A stretch of 6,033 nt of DNA from Methanobacteriota archaeon (GCA_018899795.1 JAHIHJ010000019.1:1-6033); one strand, 5' to 3'; counted from the first letter of the stretch, positions 1 to 5,983 are shown. Program-made: numbers and translations. Notes: generated by a model not told the origin, from the sequence alone.

Positions 1-208
1 GGTAGAAAAGCAGATGATATTTTTCAGCAAGAACTTCGATCCTGGTTCCAGTAAACTCGATTTCTTTCTTAACTGAATCAGACTGCTGCTTGAGCGTGTT
101 AAATTTGCTTTCGAGTTCTGTAAATTCACTGCCATAGGTATCAAGAAGCTTTTTATGTTTATCAATGACCTGTTCGATCAATTTGCTGCTGTCTATTATT
201 TCAATCAT
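1..208 (-). CDS. N-terminal part of a coiled-coil protein (truncated by window edge)
   Basis: An open frame starts at ATG 208-206 and runs without a stop to the window edge, giving 69 codons. The first A of its ATG and the TGA of the DUF424 gene overlap as ATGA (208-205), a classic translational-coupling arrangement, so this is very likely the third gene of the mcm operon. The translation begins MIEIIDSSKLIEQVIDK and continues as a charged, heptad-like helix rich in K, E, Q, L and I (for example LESKFNTLKQQSDSVKKEIE, residues about 32-51). This suggests a coiled coil from roughly residue 8 to beyond 60. There is no signal peptide or membrane segment. Archaeal genomes carry several families of uncharacterised cytoplasmic coiled-coil proteins, and some HAD-type phosphatases have coiled-coil N-termini. 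The visible part cannot distinguish these, so no function is assigned. The reading frame is secure; the product is unknown. Confidence 0.75.
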   Translation of the reverse strand, partial: MIEIIDSSKLIEQVIDKHKKLLDTYGSEFTELESKFNTLKQQSDSVKKEIEFTGTRIEVLAEKYHLLFY

Positions 209-495
209 ATTCGTATCATCTGCGCATGAGGGATCCCCTCGATAAATATCACAGTGTCTGCATCAATGCATCCACATTCAACCGCGCAGGCAATAGCTTT
301 TTCGCCTGCGATATTTGCGATCGTCGCGCATGAAAGGGCTTCTTTAACTTCGCTTTCAGACGCATCGGTGCCTATATAGAAGCTTGGTTCCAGCTTGAGC
401 GTAAGTTCTCCTTCCTTGAATTTCTTCCCGATGATCTCTTTGTCGCATACTGCAACAATGAGATGCCGCTCCGTATCGTATTGCTTCATATACAT
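205..495 (-). CDS. DUF424 family protein (archaeal, function unknown)
   Basis: A protein of 96 residues when started at ATG 495-493, beginning MYMKQYDTERHLIVAVCDKE. It shows the features I associate with the archaeal DUF424 family: an N-terminal VAVCDKEIIGKKF block (residues 14-26), an ANIAGEKA helix (60-67) and a near C-terminal GIPHAQ signature (87-92). Members are small, soluble, roughly 95-100 residue proteins found almost only in archaea; no biochemical role is established to my knowledge. The frame stays open upstream to a TTG at 531, which would add 12 residues inside the mcm coding region. I prefer the ATG at 495 because it gives the usual family length and follows the mcm TAA (499-497) after one base, so translation is probably coupled. 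A second ATG at 489 is also possible. The stop (TGA 207-205) overlaps the next gene's ATG. The context, directly behind the replicative helicase, hints at a role in information processing, but that is inference only. Confidence 0.88.
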   Translation of the reverse strand: MYMKQYDTERHLIVAVCDKEIIGKKFKEGELTLKLEPSFYIGTDASESEVKEALSCATIANIAGEKAIACAVECGCIDADTVIFIEGIPHAQMIRI

Positions 496-496
496 A

Positions 497-2581
497 TTAA
501 ACGATCCTGTACCTTTCGTTGCTAGCTTCAAGTATCTCGCCGACTGTTTTTAATTTCTGGATAATGTCTTCAACAGTATCTTTTTTGATGCCTGATTCCT
601 CTGCCCTGGATATAATATCTTCTAAAGGAACCGCGCTATTATACTCTTTCTGGAGATCCCTTATGATCTCTTTTAATACCTTTATCCTGTCCCTCTGGCT
701 CTTTCCCATGCCTACATTGATTATATCAGCATCAAGCCTGCCTGTCTCTGGATCGGTCATTACCTGTTTCAGGCTTGCCATGACTATCCTTATTACACGA
801 TCTGTATCTTCCCTTGTGATCACATCGCTCAGGCGAACGCGGGCGCTGGCTTCAGCCAGACGTATAAGCGCCTCAAGCTGCCTCGCTGTCACCGGGACTG
901 GAGAATCGGGCGCTTCCCCCTGTTTTCTAAGACCAAGGTAAAAGTCAATGAGGTGTTTCCTGGCTTCGTCCTGTATGATGGGGAAGATATTCCGTTTTGT
1001 GTAAGCGATATATTTCCTCAGCATATCAGCCTCGATAACAGGTTTGATGACTTCCATGGCTTTTGTGATCTCATTCATGGATATGCCGGAGTTGATTATG
1101 TTCAGCCTTCTCATCGCAAGTTCCCCTGCAAAGTGAGCTTTGAGTATGTGCTCAGCTATCTTGGTGTCCCTGTCCTCTGAGGGTTCGTCCGTGAGAATGA
1201 AGATCAGGTCAAAACGCGATAGAAGCGACGGGGGCATATTGATCTGCTTTGCGATCGGCTCATACCTGTCAAACCTTCCGAACTTGGGATTTGCCGCGCC
1301 AAGAAGCGCGCAGCGCGATTTTAGCGTTGCCATGATGCCTGCTTTTGCGATGCTGATGGTCTGCTGTTCCATCGCCTCATGCATGGAACTCCTGTCATCA
1401 GGCTCCATCTTATCAAGCTCGTCAATGCATGCCAGACCCATATCAGCAAGTACAAGAGCGCCGGCTTCAAGCGTCCATCTGCCATCTCCGAACTCGTCCT
1501 TTACAGCAGTGGCTGTAAGACCCGCAGATGTCGAGCTTTTTCCGCTCGTATAAATTCCCCGCGGCGCGAGCCGCACGCCGTAGCGCAGCAGCTGGGATTT
1601 TGCAACTCCTGGGTCGCCCACTAAAAGTATATGCACGTCGCCGCGTATCCGCGTCCCGTCAGGCAGGGATTTTGCAATACCTGAAAAGAGCTGCAGCGCC
1701 ATGGCTTCCTTGACTTCCTCATAACCATAGATAGATGGGGCGATCGAGCCGATAACTTTCTTGTAAACCTCAGGATCTTTCCCGAATTTGATTATCTCTT
1801 CGATCTCCTCTTTTGAAATTTCAATATCTTCGAATTCCTTATCCTCTATCTCGATGGATACGCCGTCAAGCACAAGGTCGAAAAATGTGCTCTTGCCCTG
1901 CTGTGTAGTTCTCTGGAAGGAACGTAGTATTCCTGAGATGACAGCCCTGTCCCCCGGAGCAACGATCCCGGCGAGGTCGTCGTCAACATCCACATCCAGC
2001 GTCTGCGGCTGCTCGCCGCCCCTCAGGTCATCAGGCGACTCCTGAATACGCAGTTTCTGCGCATCGATGAATTCTGATTCCTCGTGAACTATCTTAAAGG
2101 GACCTTTGCGCCCGCATACATCGTTCTCGCATTCAAAAGGCTCTACGAACTTGCCTTCTCCCTGAGGCATCAGGGTCACATGGTCGCATCTCTGGCATTT
2201 GAATGCTGCGACTATTATCTTTGGTCTGACCTCGGTGGCTTTCCTGATGAGACCTGATACTGATATGAATTTGTTTATATTTGCGCTTCGAAGCTCACGT
2301 ATCTGGATGCGCTCGGGCAGACCGATTATCCTTACATGGGCGTTATCGAAAGTCACTTCAACGGGCAGGTCGATCGAAACTAGAGCTTCGTTCGCATGTT
2401 TCAGCACGGCTTCGGGATGCTCGATAAGCTCCCGCGCAAGTTCCATATCAAAGCGTTCGATATCAGAGAAACTAACCCACAGGCTTCGCTTTTCAGGATA
2501 GTTTTCTGCAAGACCATTAATGGCATCTTTGTAATAACGCTTGAAGAATTCTTCCCAGAGTTGATGCGATGATTGTGCCAT
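497..2581 (-). CDS. mcm: Replicative DNA helicase MCM (minichromosome maintenance protein)
   Basis: A 694-residue protein of normal length for archaeal MCM, the hexameric 3'-5' helicase that unwinds DNA at the replication fork. The N-terminal DNA-binding domain (about 1-250) contains a zinc site with C129/C132 and C151/C156. The AAA+ core has Walker A GDPGVAKS (322-329), the helix-2 insert around SAGLTATAV (352-360), and Walker B LACIDELDKM (383-392, acidic D387/E388). It also has the pre-sensor-1 hairpin ISIAKAGIMATLKSR (409-423), sensor 1 at N431 in GAANPKFGRFD, and the arginine finger in LLSRFD (R456). A C-terminal winged-helix segment (about 620-694) follows a conserved ARQLEALIRLAEA stretch (566-578) that carries the sensor-2 arginine. 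All catalytic residues are present, so the enzyme should be active. ATG at 2581 is the first usable start because an in-frame TAA lies two codons upstream (2587-2585). No strong Shine-Dalgarno site is visible. It is the first gene of an operon with the DUF424 and coiled-coil genes. Confidence 0.98.
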   Translation of the reverse strand: MAQSSHQLWEEFFKRYYKDAINGLAENYPEKRSLWVSFSDIERFDMELARELIEHPEAVLKHANEALVSIDLPVEVTFDNAHVRIIGLPERIQIRELRSANINKFISVSGLIRKATEVRPKIIVAAFKCQRCDHVTLMPQGEGKFVEPFECENDVCGRKGPFKIVHEESEFIDAQKLRIQESPDDLRGGEQPQTLDVDVDDDLAGIVAPGDRAVISGILRSFQRTTQQGKSTFFDLVLDGVSIEIEDKEFEDIEISKEEIEEIIKFGKDPEVYKKVIGSIAPSIYGYEEVKEAMALQLFSGIAKSLPDGTRIRGDVHILLVGDPGVAKSQLLRYGVRLAPRGIYTSGKSSTSAGLTATAVKDEFGDGRWTLEAGALVLADMGLACIDELDKMEPDDRSSMHEAMEQQTISIAKAGIMATLKSRCALLGAANPKFGRFDRYEPIAKQINMPPSLLSRFDLIFILTDEPSEDRDTKIAEHILKAHFAGELAMRRLNIINSGISMNEITKAMEVIKPVIEADMLRKYIAYTKRNIFPIIQDEARKHLIDFYLGLRKQGEAPDSPVPVTARQLEALIRLAEASARVRLSDVITREDTDRVIRIVMASLKQVMTDPETGRLDADIINVGMGKSQRDRIKVLKEIIRDLQKEYNSAVPLEDIISRAEESGIKKDTVEDIIQKLKTVGEILEASNERYRIV

Positions 2582-2978
2582 TTTTTACTACTAAAGCCTG
2601 AAAGGTACATCAAGGTTTCGAGCCGTGATATTGTTTGTATGAACCACATAATCATTTACGATCTATGAACGGTTCCATGGATAGAGGAAAATACGGGTAA
2701 TATTATGAAGAAAAAACATTACAGCAACCCCTTTATTTCTTTTGGAAAAATTAAATGATGATGCTAATGCTCATGATGAATATTGACATAATGTAACCTT
2801 CGCAGCTATCTGATTTTGGAAATCTGTCTGGCGCTTAATACCGAATCCACACGTCTTGCTCTATATATTAACAGAGGAATGATAACTTAACCCCAATTTC
2901 CACTGGAAACTGCTAAAAATGAAGAAAAGTAGGATAGTGGGTTTATTAAATAACATATATTGACCATTCCATTTGCCT
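2582..2978. other. Intergenic region upstream of mcm (no gene seen)
   Basis: This 397-bp A/T-rich stretch separates the stop of the two-helix membrane protein gene from the mcm start and must hold the mcm promoter. Only very short reading frames occur, and none has recognisable content. On the minus strand the bases just before mcm read TTTAGTAGTAAAAAATG and lack a clear ribosome-binding site. I could not pick a single convincing TATA box close to mcm. Weak candidates on the minus strand are AATATCA near 2625-2631 and an isolated TTAATATATAG near 2861-2871, the latter too far away unless the leader is long. The half nearest the upstream gene contains the T-rich tract listed separately as a possible terminator. 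Confidence 0.6.
2912..2931 (-). terminator. Possible oligo-T terminator after the two-helix protein gene
   Basis: About 50 bp after the TGA of the 2979-4151 gene the minus strand reads CTTTTCTTCATTTTTAGC, two T runs separated by a few bases. Archaeal transcription often ends at such U-rich tracts without a stem-loop, so this is a plausible end for that transcript. There is no strong hairpin to support it, so confidence is low. Confidence 0.3.
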
Positions 2979-4151
2979 TCAACACAAATCAGTATGTGTC
3001 AAAATGATCATATTGGCTGTTGATCTTGCATCGTATATATGACCGCCAGCATTCAAAAGCATGACAAGGCTCTTTCTTAATCGTTCTATTGCGTCTTTAT
3101 TCCTGTAACTATGGAATAAGATCAGGTTCTCATTGGATATCTCAACCTTGTCGAAGATCCCGGATGATTCATAAACCTGTTTTATGAGATATAACATCTC
3201 CTCAAGAGGTATTTCACGGATGGGTTTCCTGGCAAGATTTTCTATTGTTATTTCTCCAACAGGCACTTTATCTGTAAACAGATCCTCAAAGTAATTCCTG
3301 TGAACTGTGACCATATTATAGTTGCTTGAAATATGCGAGTCAAATACGGCTTTCCAGAAATCTGGTCTGCTTTTTATGGTTCCGGTCATTTCATCAGCGC
3401 CCCCGAAAAATGTTGCCAGACTACTTATCGCTTCGTTCCTGGTCGAAGATGTCAATTCAACGCTCATATATTTATCCTGATTTATGGTGGACTCGATCTT
3501 AAGAGGCATATTATCGACCGAGTTTTTTACGAGAAATTTAGATATCATCGATGCGACCAGATTAATTCTCTGAGGATCGCCTCTTATTTCTATCAATACA
3601 TCAGAAGGGGAAATGTTGCTATCATATTTCAAAACAATGCCGATATCCCATCTGAGTTCATTGAATTTATTATTCAGGAAACTCTCAAGATTTTCCATTG
3701 AACCCATTAGATCAGGATCGATCATTTCATCCAGGATGTTATCAGGAAGCAGTAACCCGTCTGTCTCTTTCACCATCCAGTTAAGAACAAAATTATCTAC
3801 TGACATCTGTTCTTTGAATGAACCCGCAGTTGGGCTCTGGTATATGACATCCCTTATCGCAGCGCTGAAATTGCCTTTGTTTTTCTCAAGGGTGGGTTTT
3901 AGCTTTTCAATATGCTCTTTGCTCAGCGAAACATTTCTTGAAACAGTCCTGAATTCCTGAAGTCCGTGGACCATATACACGGCGCCAGCCATTGGAATAA
4001 AGAATACCCATCCAACCATAAAAGCAAGGAGAGCCTTATCAATAAAAAAATAGCATGCTATCCCAATAGCAACTACGCCTGCAAGAAATGCGGCATACTT
4101 AAACCTTGAATTGGATGATCTTTTATCTGACATATACATCTTTTTAACCAC
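2979..4151 (-). CDS. Uncharacterised protein with two N-terminal membrane helices and a large soluble domain
   Basis: I do not recognise a family. The frame encodes up to 390 residues. After a short basic N-terminus there are two hydrophobic segments, about residues 19-37 (YAAFLAGVVAIGIACYFFI) and 40-61 (ALLAFMVGWVFFIPMAGAVY), forming a helical hairpin. The positive N-terminus and the short loop suggest that both termini are cytoplasmic. The remaining ~325 residues are soluble-looking and mixed alpha/beta, with no visible nucleotide-binding motif, metal-binding cysteine cluster or catalytic signature. Stretches such as DVLIEIRGDPQRINLVASMI (about 190-209) and the C-terminal part, with strands around IFDKVEISNENLILFHS and NMIILTH, look like compact alpha/beta modules. 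The start is uncertain: GTG 4151 is the first start after an in-frame TAG (4163-4161), while ATG 4139 or ATG 4133 (MSDKRSSN) would sit better behind the predicted transcription start. A TATA box lies at 4187-4195. The gene stands alone between a tRNA gene and mcm, so neighbours give no functional clue. Confidence 0.85.
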   Translation of the reverse strand: MVKKMYMSDKRSSNSRFKYAAFLAGVVAIGIACYFFIDKALLAFMVGWVFFIPMAGAVYMVHGLQEFRTVSRNVSLSKEHIEKLKPTLEKNKGNFSAAIRDVIYQSPTAGSFKEQMSVDNFVLNWMVKETDGLLLPDNILDEMIDPDLMGSMENLESFLNNKFNELRWDIGIVLKYDSNISPSDVLIEIRGDPQRINLVASMISKFLVKNSVDNMPLKIESTINQDKYMSVELTSSTRNEAISSLATFFGGADEMTGTIKSRPDFWKAVFDSHISSNYNMVTVHRNYFEDLFTDKVPVGEITIENLARKPIREIPLEEMLYLIKQVYESSGIFDKVEISNENLILFHSYRNKDAIERLRKSLVMLLNAGGHIYDARSTANMIILTHTDLC

Positions 4152-4186
4152 TTCTATATTCTATATTAGTACTTATTATTCATTGC

Positions 4187-4195
4187 TATTTAAAA
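4187..4195 (-). promoter_or_regulatory. TATA box for the two-helix membrane protein gene
   Basis: The minus strand reads GGTTTTAAATAGCAATG here; TTTTAAATA matches the archaeal TATA (box A) consensus. Placing transcription start about 25 bases downstream puts it near 4165, which gives a leader of about 14-32 bases depending on whether GTG 4151, ATG 4139 or ATG 4133 is used. There is only a weak GTGG ribosome-binding-like element, about 8 bases before ATG 4139. The spacing supports the call; no experimental evidence is available. Confidence 0.55.
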
Positions 4196-4260
4196 CCTCC
4201 GGTTTGTTCATGATTAATAATGACACTTTAAAACAAATTCTGCATTGTCATCAACATGAA

Positions 4261-4281
4261 AATACGATGATTTTTCGTCGT
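4261..4281 (-). terminator. Small hairpin plus T run downstream of tRNA-Gly
   Basis: About 26 bases beyond the tRNA 3' end the minus strand can form a 7-bp stem ACGACGA/TCATCGT around an AAAA loop (4281-4264; one G-T pair), followed by ATTTTCA. This could end or shape the tRNA primary transcript, or it may be chance. The T run is short, so confidence is low. Confidence 0.3.
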
Positions 4282-4306
4282 CAATATCGCCACAGTACTA
4301 ATTATA

Positions 4307-4419
4307 TGCGGCTGCCGGGAATCGAACCCGGGTTAGAGGCTGTTTCCCTCCTTTTGGTCAAGCTTTCGCTTGCAAAAGGTTGTTGGGAAGCCCCTGTCAT
4401 ACCGCTGGACCACAGCCGC
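4307..4419 (-). tRNA. tRNA-Gly (anticodon CCC), with a 42-nt intron
   Basis: The minus strand folds as a full cloverleaf. The 7-bp acceptor stem is GCGGCTG (4419-4413) with CAGCCGC (4314-4308), followed by discriminator A (4307). The D-arm is GTC...GAC. The anticodon stem GGGGC (4394-4390) pairs with GCCTC (4340-4336), and the T-arm is CCGGG TTCGATT CCCGG (4331-4315). Once the intron is removed, the seven-base anticodon loop is TTCCCAA, giving anticodon CCC, which reads the glycine codon GGG. The intron sits after A37, the usual archaeal position. No CCA is encoded. The minus strand carries an A/T-rich TATA-like sequence 20-30 bases upstream. A 17-bp copy of the 5' end of this gene lies about 110 bp upstream. 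Confidence 0.93.
4342..4383 (-). other. tRNA-Gly intron with bulge-helix-bulge-like fold
   Basis: The intron interrupts the anticodon loop after position 37. In the precursor the anticodon-loop bases TTCCC (4389-4385) pair with GGGAA (4348-4344). This leaves a 3-nt bulge ACA (4343-4341) on the 3' side with the predicted cut between C and A. On the 5' side there is a larger AACAA loop, so the motif is a relaxed form of the bulge-helix-bulge recognised by archaeal tRNA splicing endonuclease. The intron body is a long hairpin: CCTTTTG pairs with CAAAAGG, then CAAGC pairs with GCTTG closed by a GAAA (GNRA) tetraloop. The exact cut may shift by one base because of the A repeat at the 5' junction, without changing the mature tRNA. 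Confidence 0.85.
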
Positions 4420-4435
4420 ACGTTGGTTTGTTCAT

Positions 4436-4450
4436 TTATGTTTATTTATC
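4436..4450 (-). promoter_or_regulatory. TATA-like promoter element for tRNA-Gly
   Basis: On the minus strand the sequence GATAAATAAACATAA (4450-4436) lies roughly 20-30 bases before the mature tRNA 5' end at 4419. It is the only A/T-rich TATA-like block in an otherwise G/C-rich upstream region. The distance suits an archaeal tRNA promoter with a short 5' leader removed by RNase P. Confidence 0.45.
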
Positions 4451-4483
4451 TTTAGTCCGATCGAGCCGGAGGCGAGATGGACA

Positions 4484-4503
4484 CGCCCTCCAGAGGCGGA
4501 ACT
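4484..4503. repeat. Small hairpin repeat, copy 1
   Basis: The sequence CGCCCTCCAGAGGCGGAACT forms a stem CGCC/GGCG around loop CTCCAGA. It aligns with the reverse complement of 4639-4658 at about 16 of 20 positions. The loop is identical in both copies while the stem changes from CGCC/GGCG to CACC/GGTG, so base pairing is retained. Adjacent sequence adds two more possible stems: CCAGAG/CTCTGG (4491-4508) and GGAGGCG/CGCCCTCC (4468-4491), which compete with the first. Confidence 0.6.
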
Positions 4504-4512
4504 CTGGCCGTT

Positions 4513-4529
4513 CTGGACCACAGCCGCAC
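4513..4529 (-). repeat. Duplicate of the tRNA-Gly 5' end (17 bp)
   Basis: The plus-strand sequence CTGGACCACAGCCGCAC is identical to 4405-4421, which covers acceptor-stem, position 8-9 and D-arm bases 1-15 of tRNA-Gly plus two bases of 5' flank. In tRNA orientation it reads GTGCGGCTGTGGTCCAG and then diverges completely (AACGGCC...), with no anticodon, T-arm or 3' acceptor strand following. It is therefore a tRNA fragment, not a second gene. A TATA-like ATGATATATTG (4573-4563, minus) stands upstream of it. Confidence 0.75.
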
Positions 4530-4638
4530 ATTCGGTTACTTTTGCTGTAATAATGGTTCAACCAATATATCATTTATGGTTCAGAGTGGGTGTAAAATCT
4601 TTTGGGGTTAGAATCCAAAAAATCAGATGAAAGCTTAG

Positions 4639-4658
4639 AGTCGCACCTCTGGAGGGTG
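4639..4658. repeat. Small hairpin repeat, copy 2 (inverted relative to copy 1)
   Basis: The plus strand reads AGTCGCACCTCTGGAGGGTG; its reverse complement CACCCTCCAGAGGTGCGACT matches copy 1 at 4484-4503. The stem is GCACC/GGTGC around TCTGGAG and can extend with two further pairs (GT/AC) after a mismatch. The two copies face each other and bracket about 135 bp that includes the tRNA fragment. Confidence 0.6.
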
Positions 4659-4691
4659 CAACCGCATATGAAACGGCGCCATCACAACGAG

Positions 4692-4764
4692 GAACACGGA
4701 TGACACGGATTGCGCGGATTTTCACGGATCCGTGGCATCCGCGTCATCCGCGCAATCCGTGTTC
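4692..4764. repeat. Head-to-head array of 9-bp units forming a 73-nt palindrome
   Basis: Four forward units of the type NNCRCGGAT (AACACGGAT 4693-4701, GACACGGAT 4702-4710, TGCGCGGAT 4711-4719, TTTCACGGAT 4720-4729 with one extra T) meet four inverted units of the type ATCCGYGNN (4728-4736, 4737-4745, 4746-4754, 4755-4763). The centre is the perfect 12-bp palindrome CACGGATCCGTG (4723-4734). The arms also contain a perfect 17-bp inverted match, ACACGGATTGCGCGGAT (4703-4719) with 4746-4762, shifted by one unit. As RNA or single-stranded DNA it would form a long hairpin with sliding registers. It lies 47 bp past the stop of the broken permease and lacks a T run, so it is not a classic terminator. 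It looks like a dispersed, REP-like intergenic element. Confidence 0.85.
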
Positions 4765-4810
4765 TATTTTATGATAGCCTCCCAACACCAAACTTTTTGA
4801 TAGCATCGGT

Positions 4811-5610
4811 TCAGAACAGCAATATCTCCACAGCCAGCACGATGCTTGACGCCAGTATCGCAACAGGCGTCACGAACAGCCCTATCTTCAGGAAATCAGT
4901 CATAGTCGTGCTCCATCCATATCTCTTCGCGCTCTCAAGCCACAGGATGCCGGCAAGCGCGCCGAAGGTGGTGAAATTGGCACCCAGGTTGGAGCCTATT
5001 ACAAGAGAATACGCCATTGCTGTATTCATATCCGGGCTCAAGCCAGGATGCTGGAGAATAGATAACATCATGGCTGTCATGGGTATGTTATTGACGAGAT
5101 TGCACATGAAAGCAGATATAAGCGAAACAAGGATTGTGGCTGCCATGACATTATCACCTAAATTCGCGAACAAAACCTCACCCGCATATCCTGCAAACCC
5201 GCTCTCTTCAAGACCTTTTACAACTATGAAAAGCCCGATAACGAACATCACCACGTTCCATGAGACCCTTTTTAACCTTTGGACCGGACTGCGCTCGAAG
5301 ATCATCAGGATAACCGCGCCTGAAAGGGTAACGGCTGATATTGGTATGTCATAATAATTCGCAACCCCGCCGAGAACGATGACAGCAGCAAGCACACCCA
5401 CGCCAAGAACTACAAGCTGTTTATTCTTGATCTGAACCCTTCCGTTGTCCCTTTCATCAAATCTCGCTGGAATATGCCTCCTGAAAATTCGCTTCAATAA
5501 ATAATAGTTCACAAGACCTGCTGCAAGGGTAGGAAGAAGCATGTATCCAGTGAATCCAAAGTAATCAAGCCTGAAGCTGTCGCCAATGAGGATATTAGTA
5601 AGATTTCCGA
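4811..5610 (-). pseudogene. 3' part of a broken ArsB/NhaD-type permease gene
   Basis: This carries the C-terminal two-thirds of an ion-transporter superfamily permease (ArsB/NhaD group; members move anions such as arsenite or exchange Na+/H+). Family-like sequence begins about 5610 with GNLTNILIGD and runs to TGA 4813-4811. The first ATG is at 5542 (MLLPTLAAGLVNYYL), giving 243 residues. It contains six or so hydrophobic helices, a charged cytoplasmic loop (LLKRIFRRHIPARFDERDN), the conserved motif CNLVNNIPMTAM and the re-entrant-type motif GSNLGANFTTFGALAGILWL. This half is well preserved. It is out of frame with the 5' part, and the ~45-50 residues expected before NLTN are missing. Substrate cannot be decided from the fragment. 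If the break is an assembly error, the gene would be an intact permease. Confidence 0.8.
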
Positions 5611-5910
5611 TATGAACGAGACCACAAGGAATGTATATAAAAAAAGTCGCTCGCCATTGTTTTTTGAGGCGTGGATCGCCCTGTATGCGCAGTATTCGAA
5701 GAACCCGTGATCATCAAGAATGGTCGAGATGACCATCAGTGTGACAAGAATAATGACCACGTTCCAGGTGGTCACAAGAGGCACAGGCATAGCTGGTGTC
5801 GAAATGCCCAGCGCTTCGAGTACCTGGTAAGGCGAAAGCAGCAGGAATGCAGTCAGCGCCGCGCCGATCATGGCAGCATGAGCTTCGTTGAGCTTTTTCG
5901 GCTTCAGCAC
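5509..5910 (-). pseudogene. 5' part of a broken ArsB/NhaD-type permease gene
   Basis: The frame from GTG 5910 encodes 133 residues. Residues 1 to about 100 look like the N-terminal region of ArsB/NhaD-type permeases: KPKKLNEAHAAMIGAALTAF, a helix TTWNVVIILVTLMVISTIL, then DDHGFFEYCAYRAI, HASKNNGERLFLYTFLVVSF. At about 5608 the family match stops and the remaining residues (ISEILLISSLATASG...) are an out-of-frame reading of the downstream part. Together with 4811-5610 this makes one former gene. The N-terminus also looks incomplete, because the expected first helix lies upstream (LTHSDVLIVLKPKK) and has no in-frame start before the TGA at 5952-5950. A frameshift in the T4 run at 5936-5933 would join it to GTG 5957. 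It would have been an integral membrane protein. Confidence 0.78.
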
Positions 5911-5983
5911 TATCAGTACATCAGAGTGTGTTAAAACCCAACTTTTATCTCAACCACAAATCCCAAACTCAACCGATAACCGG

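Noticed and set aside
519..2501. Several plus-strand frames of 60-140 codons opposite mcm
   Set aside because: They are antisense shadows, rich in serine and cysteine with no conserved content, while the minus frame encodes an intact MCM.
2401..2655. An 84-codon minus frame overlapping the mcm start, beginning MIMWFIQTISR
   Set aside because: It overlaps the N-terminal coding part of mcm in another frame and has no recognisable features.
4454..4529. A second complete tRNA gene upstream of tRNA-Gly
   Set aside because: Only the 5' acceptor and D-arm start are present; no anticodon arm, T-arm or matching 3' acceptor strand follows.
4640..4764. CRISPR array
   Set aside because: The repeats are 9 bp, directly abutting and inverted halfway, with no spacers.
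4710..5354. Long plus-strand frame over the permease and the repeat array, with periodic RIRGIRVIRAIRV at its start
   Set aside because: The periodic peptide is just the 9-bp repeat translated, and the rest is antisense to the conserved permease C-terminal part.
5639..5645. Run of seven A (T7 on the minus strand) as the site of the permease frameshift
   Set aside because: The conserved RLFLYTFL reads correctly through and beyond this run in the 5' frame, so the frame change lies further downstream, near 5610.
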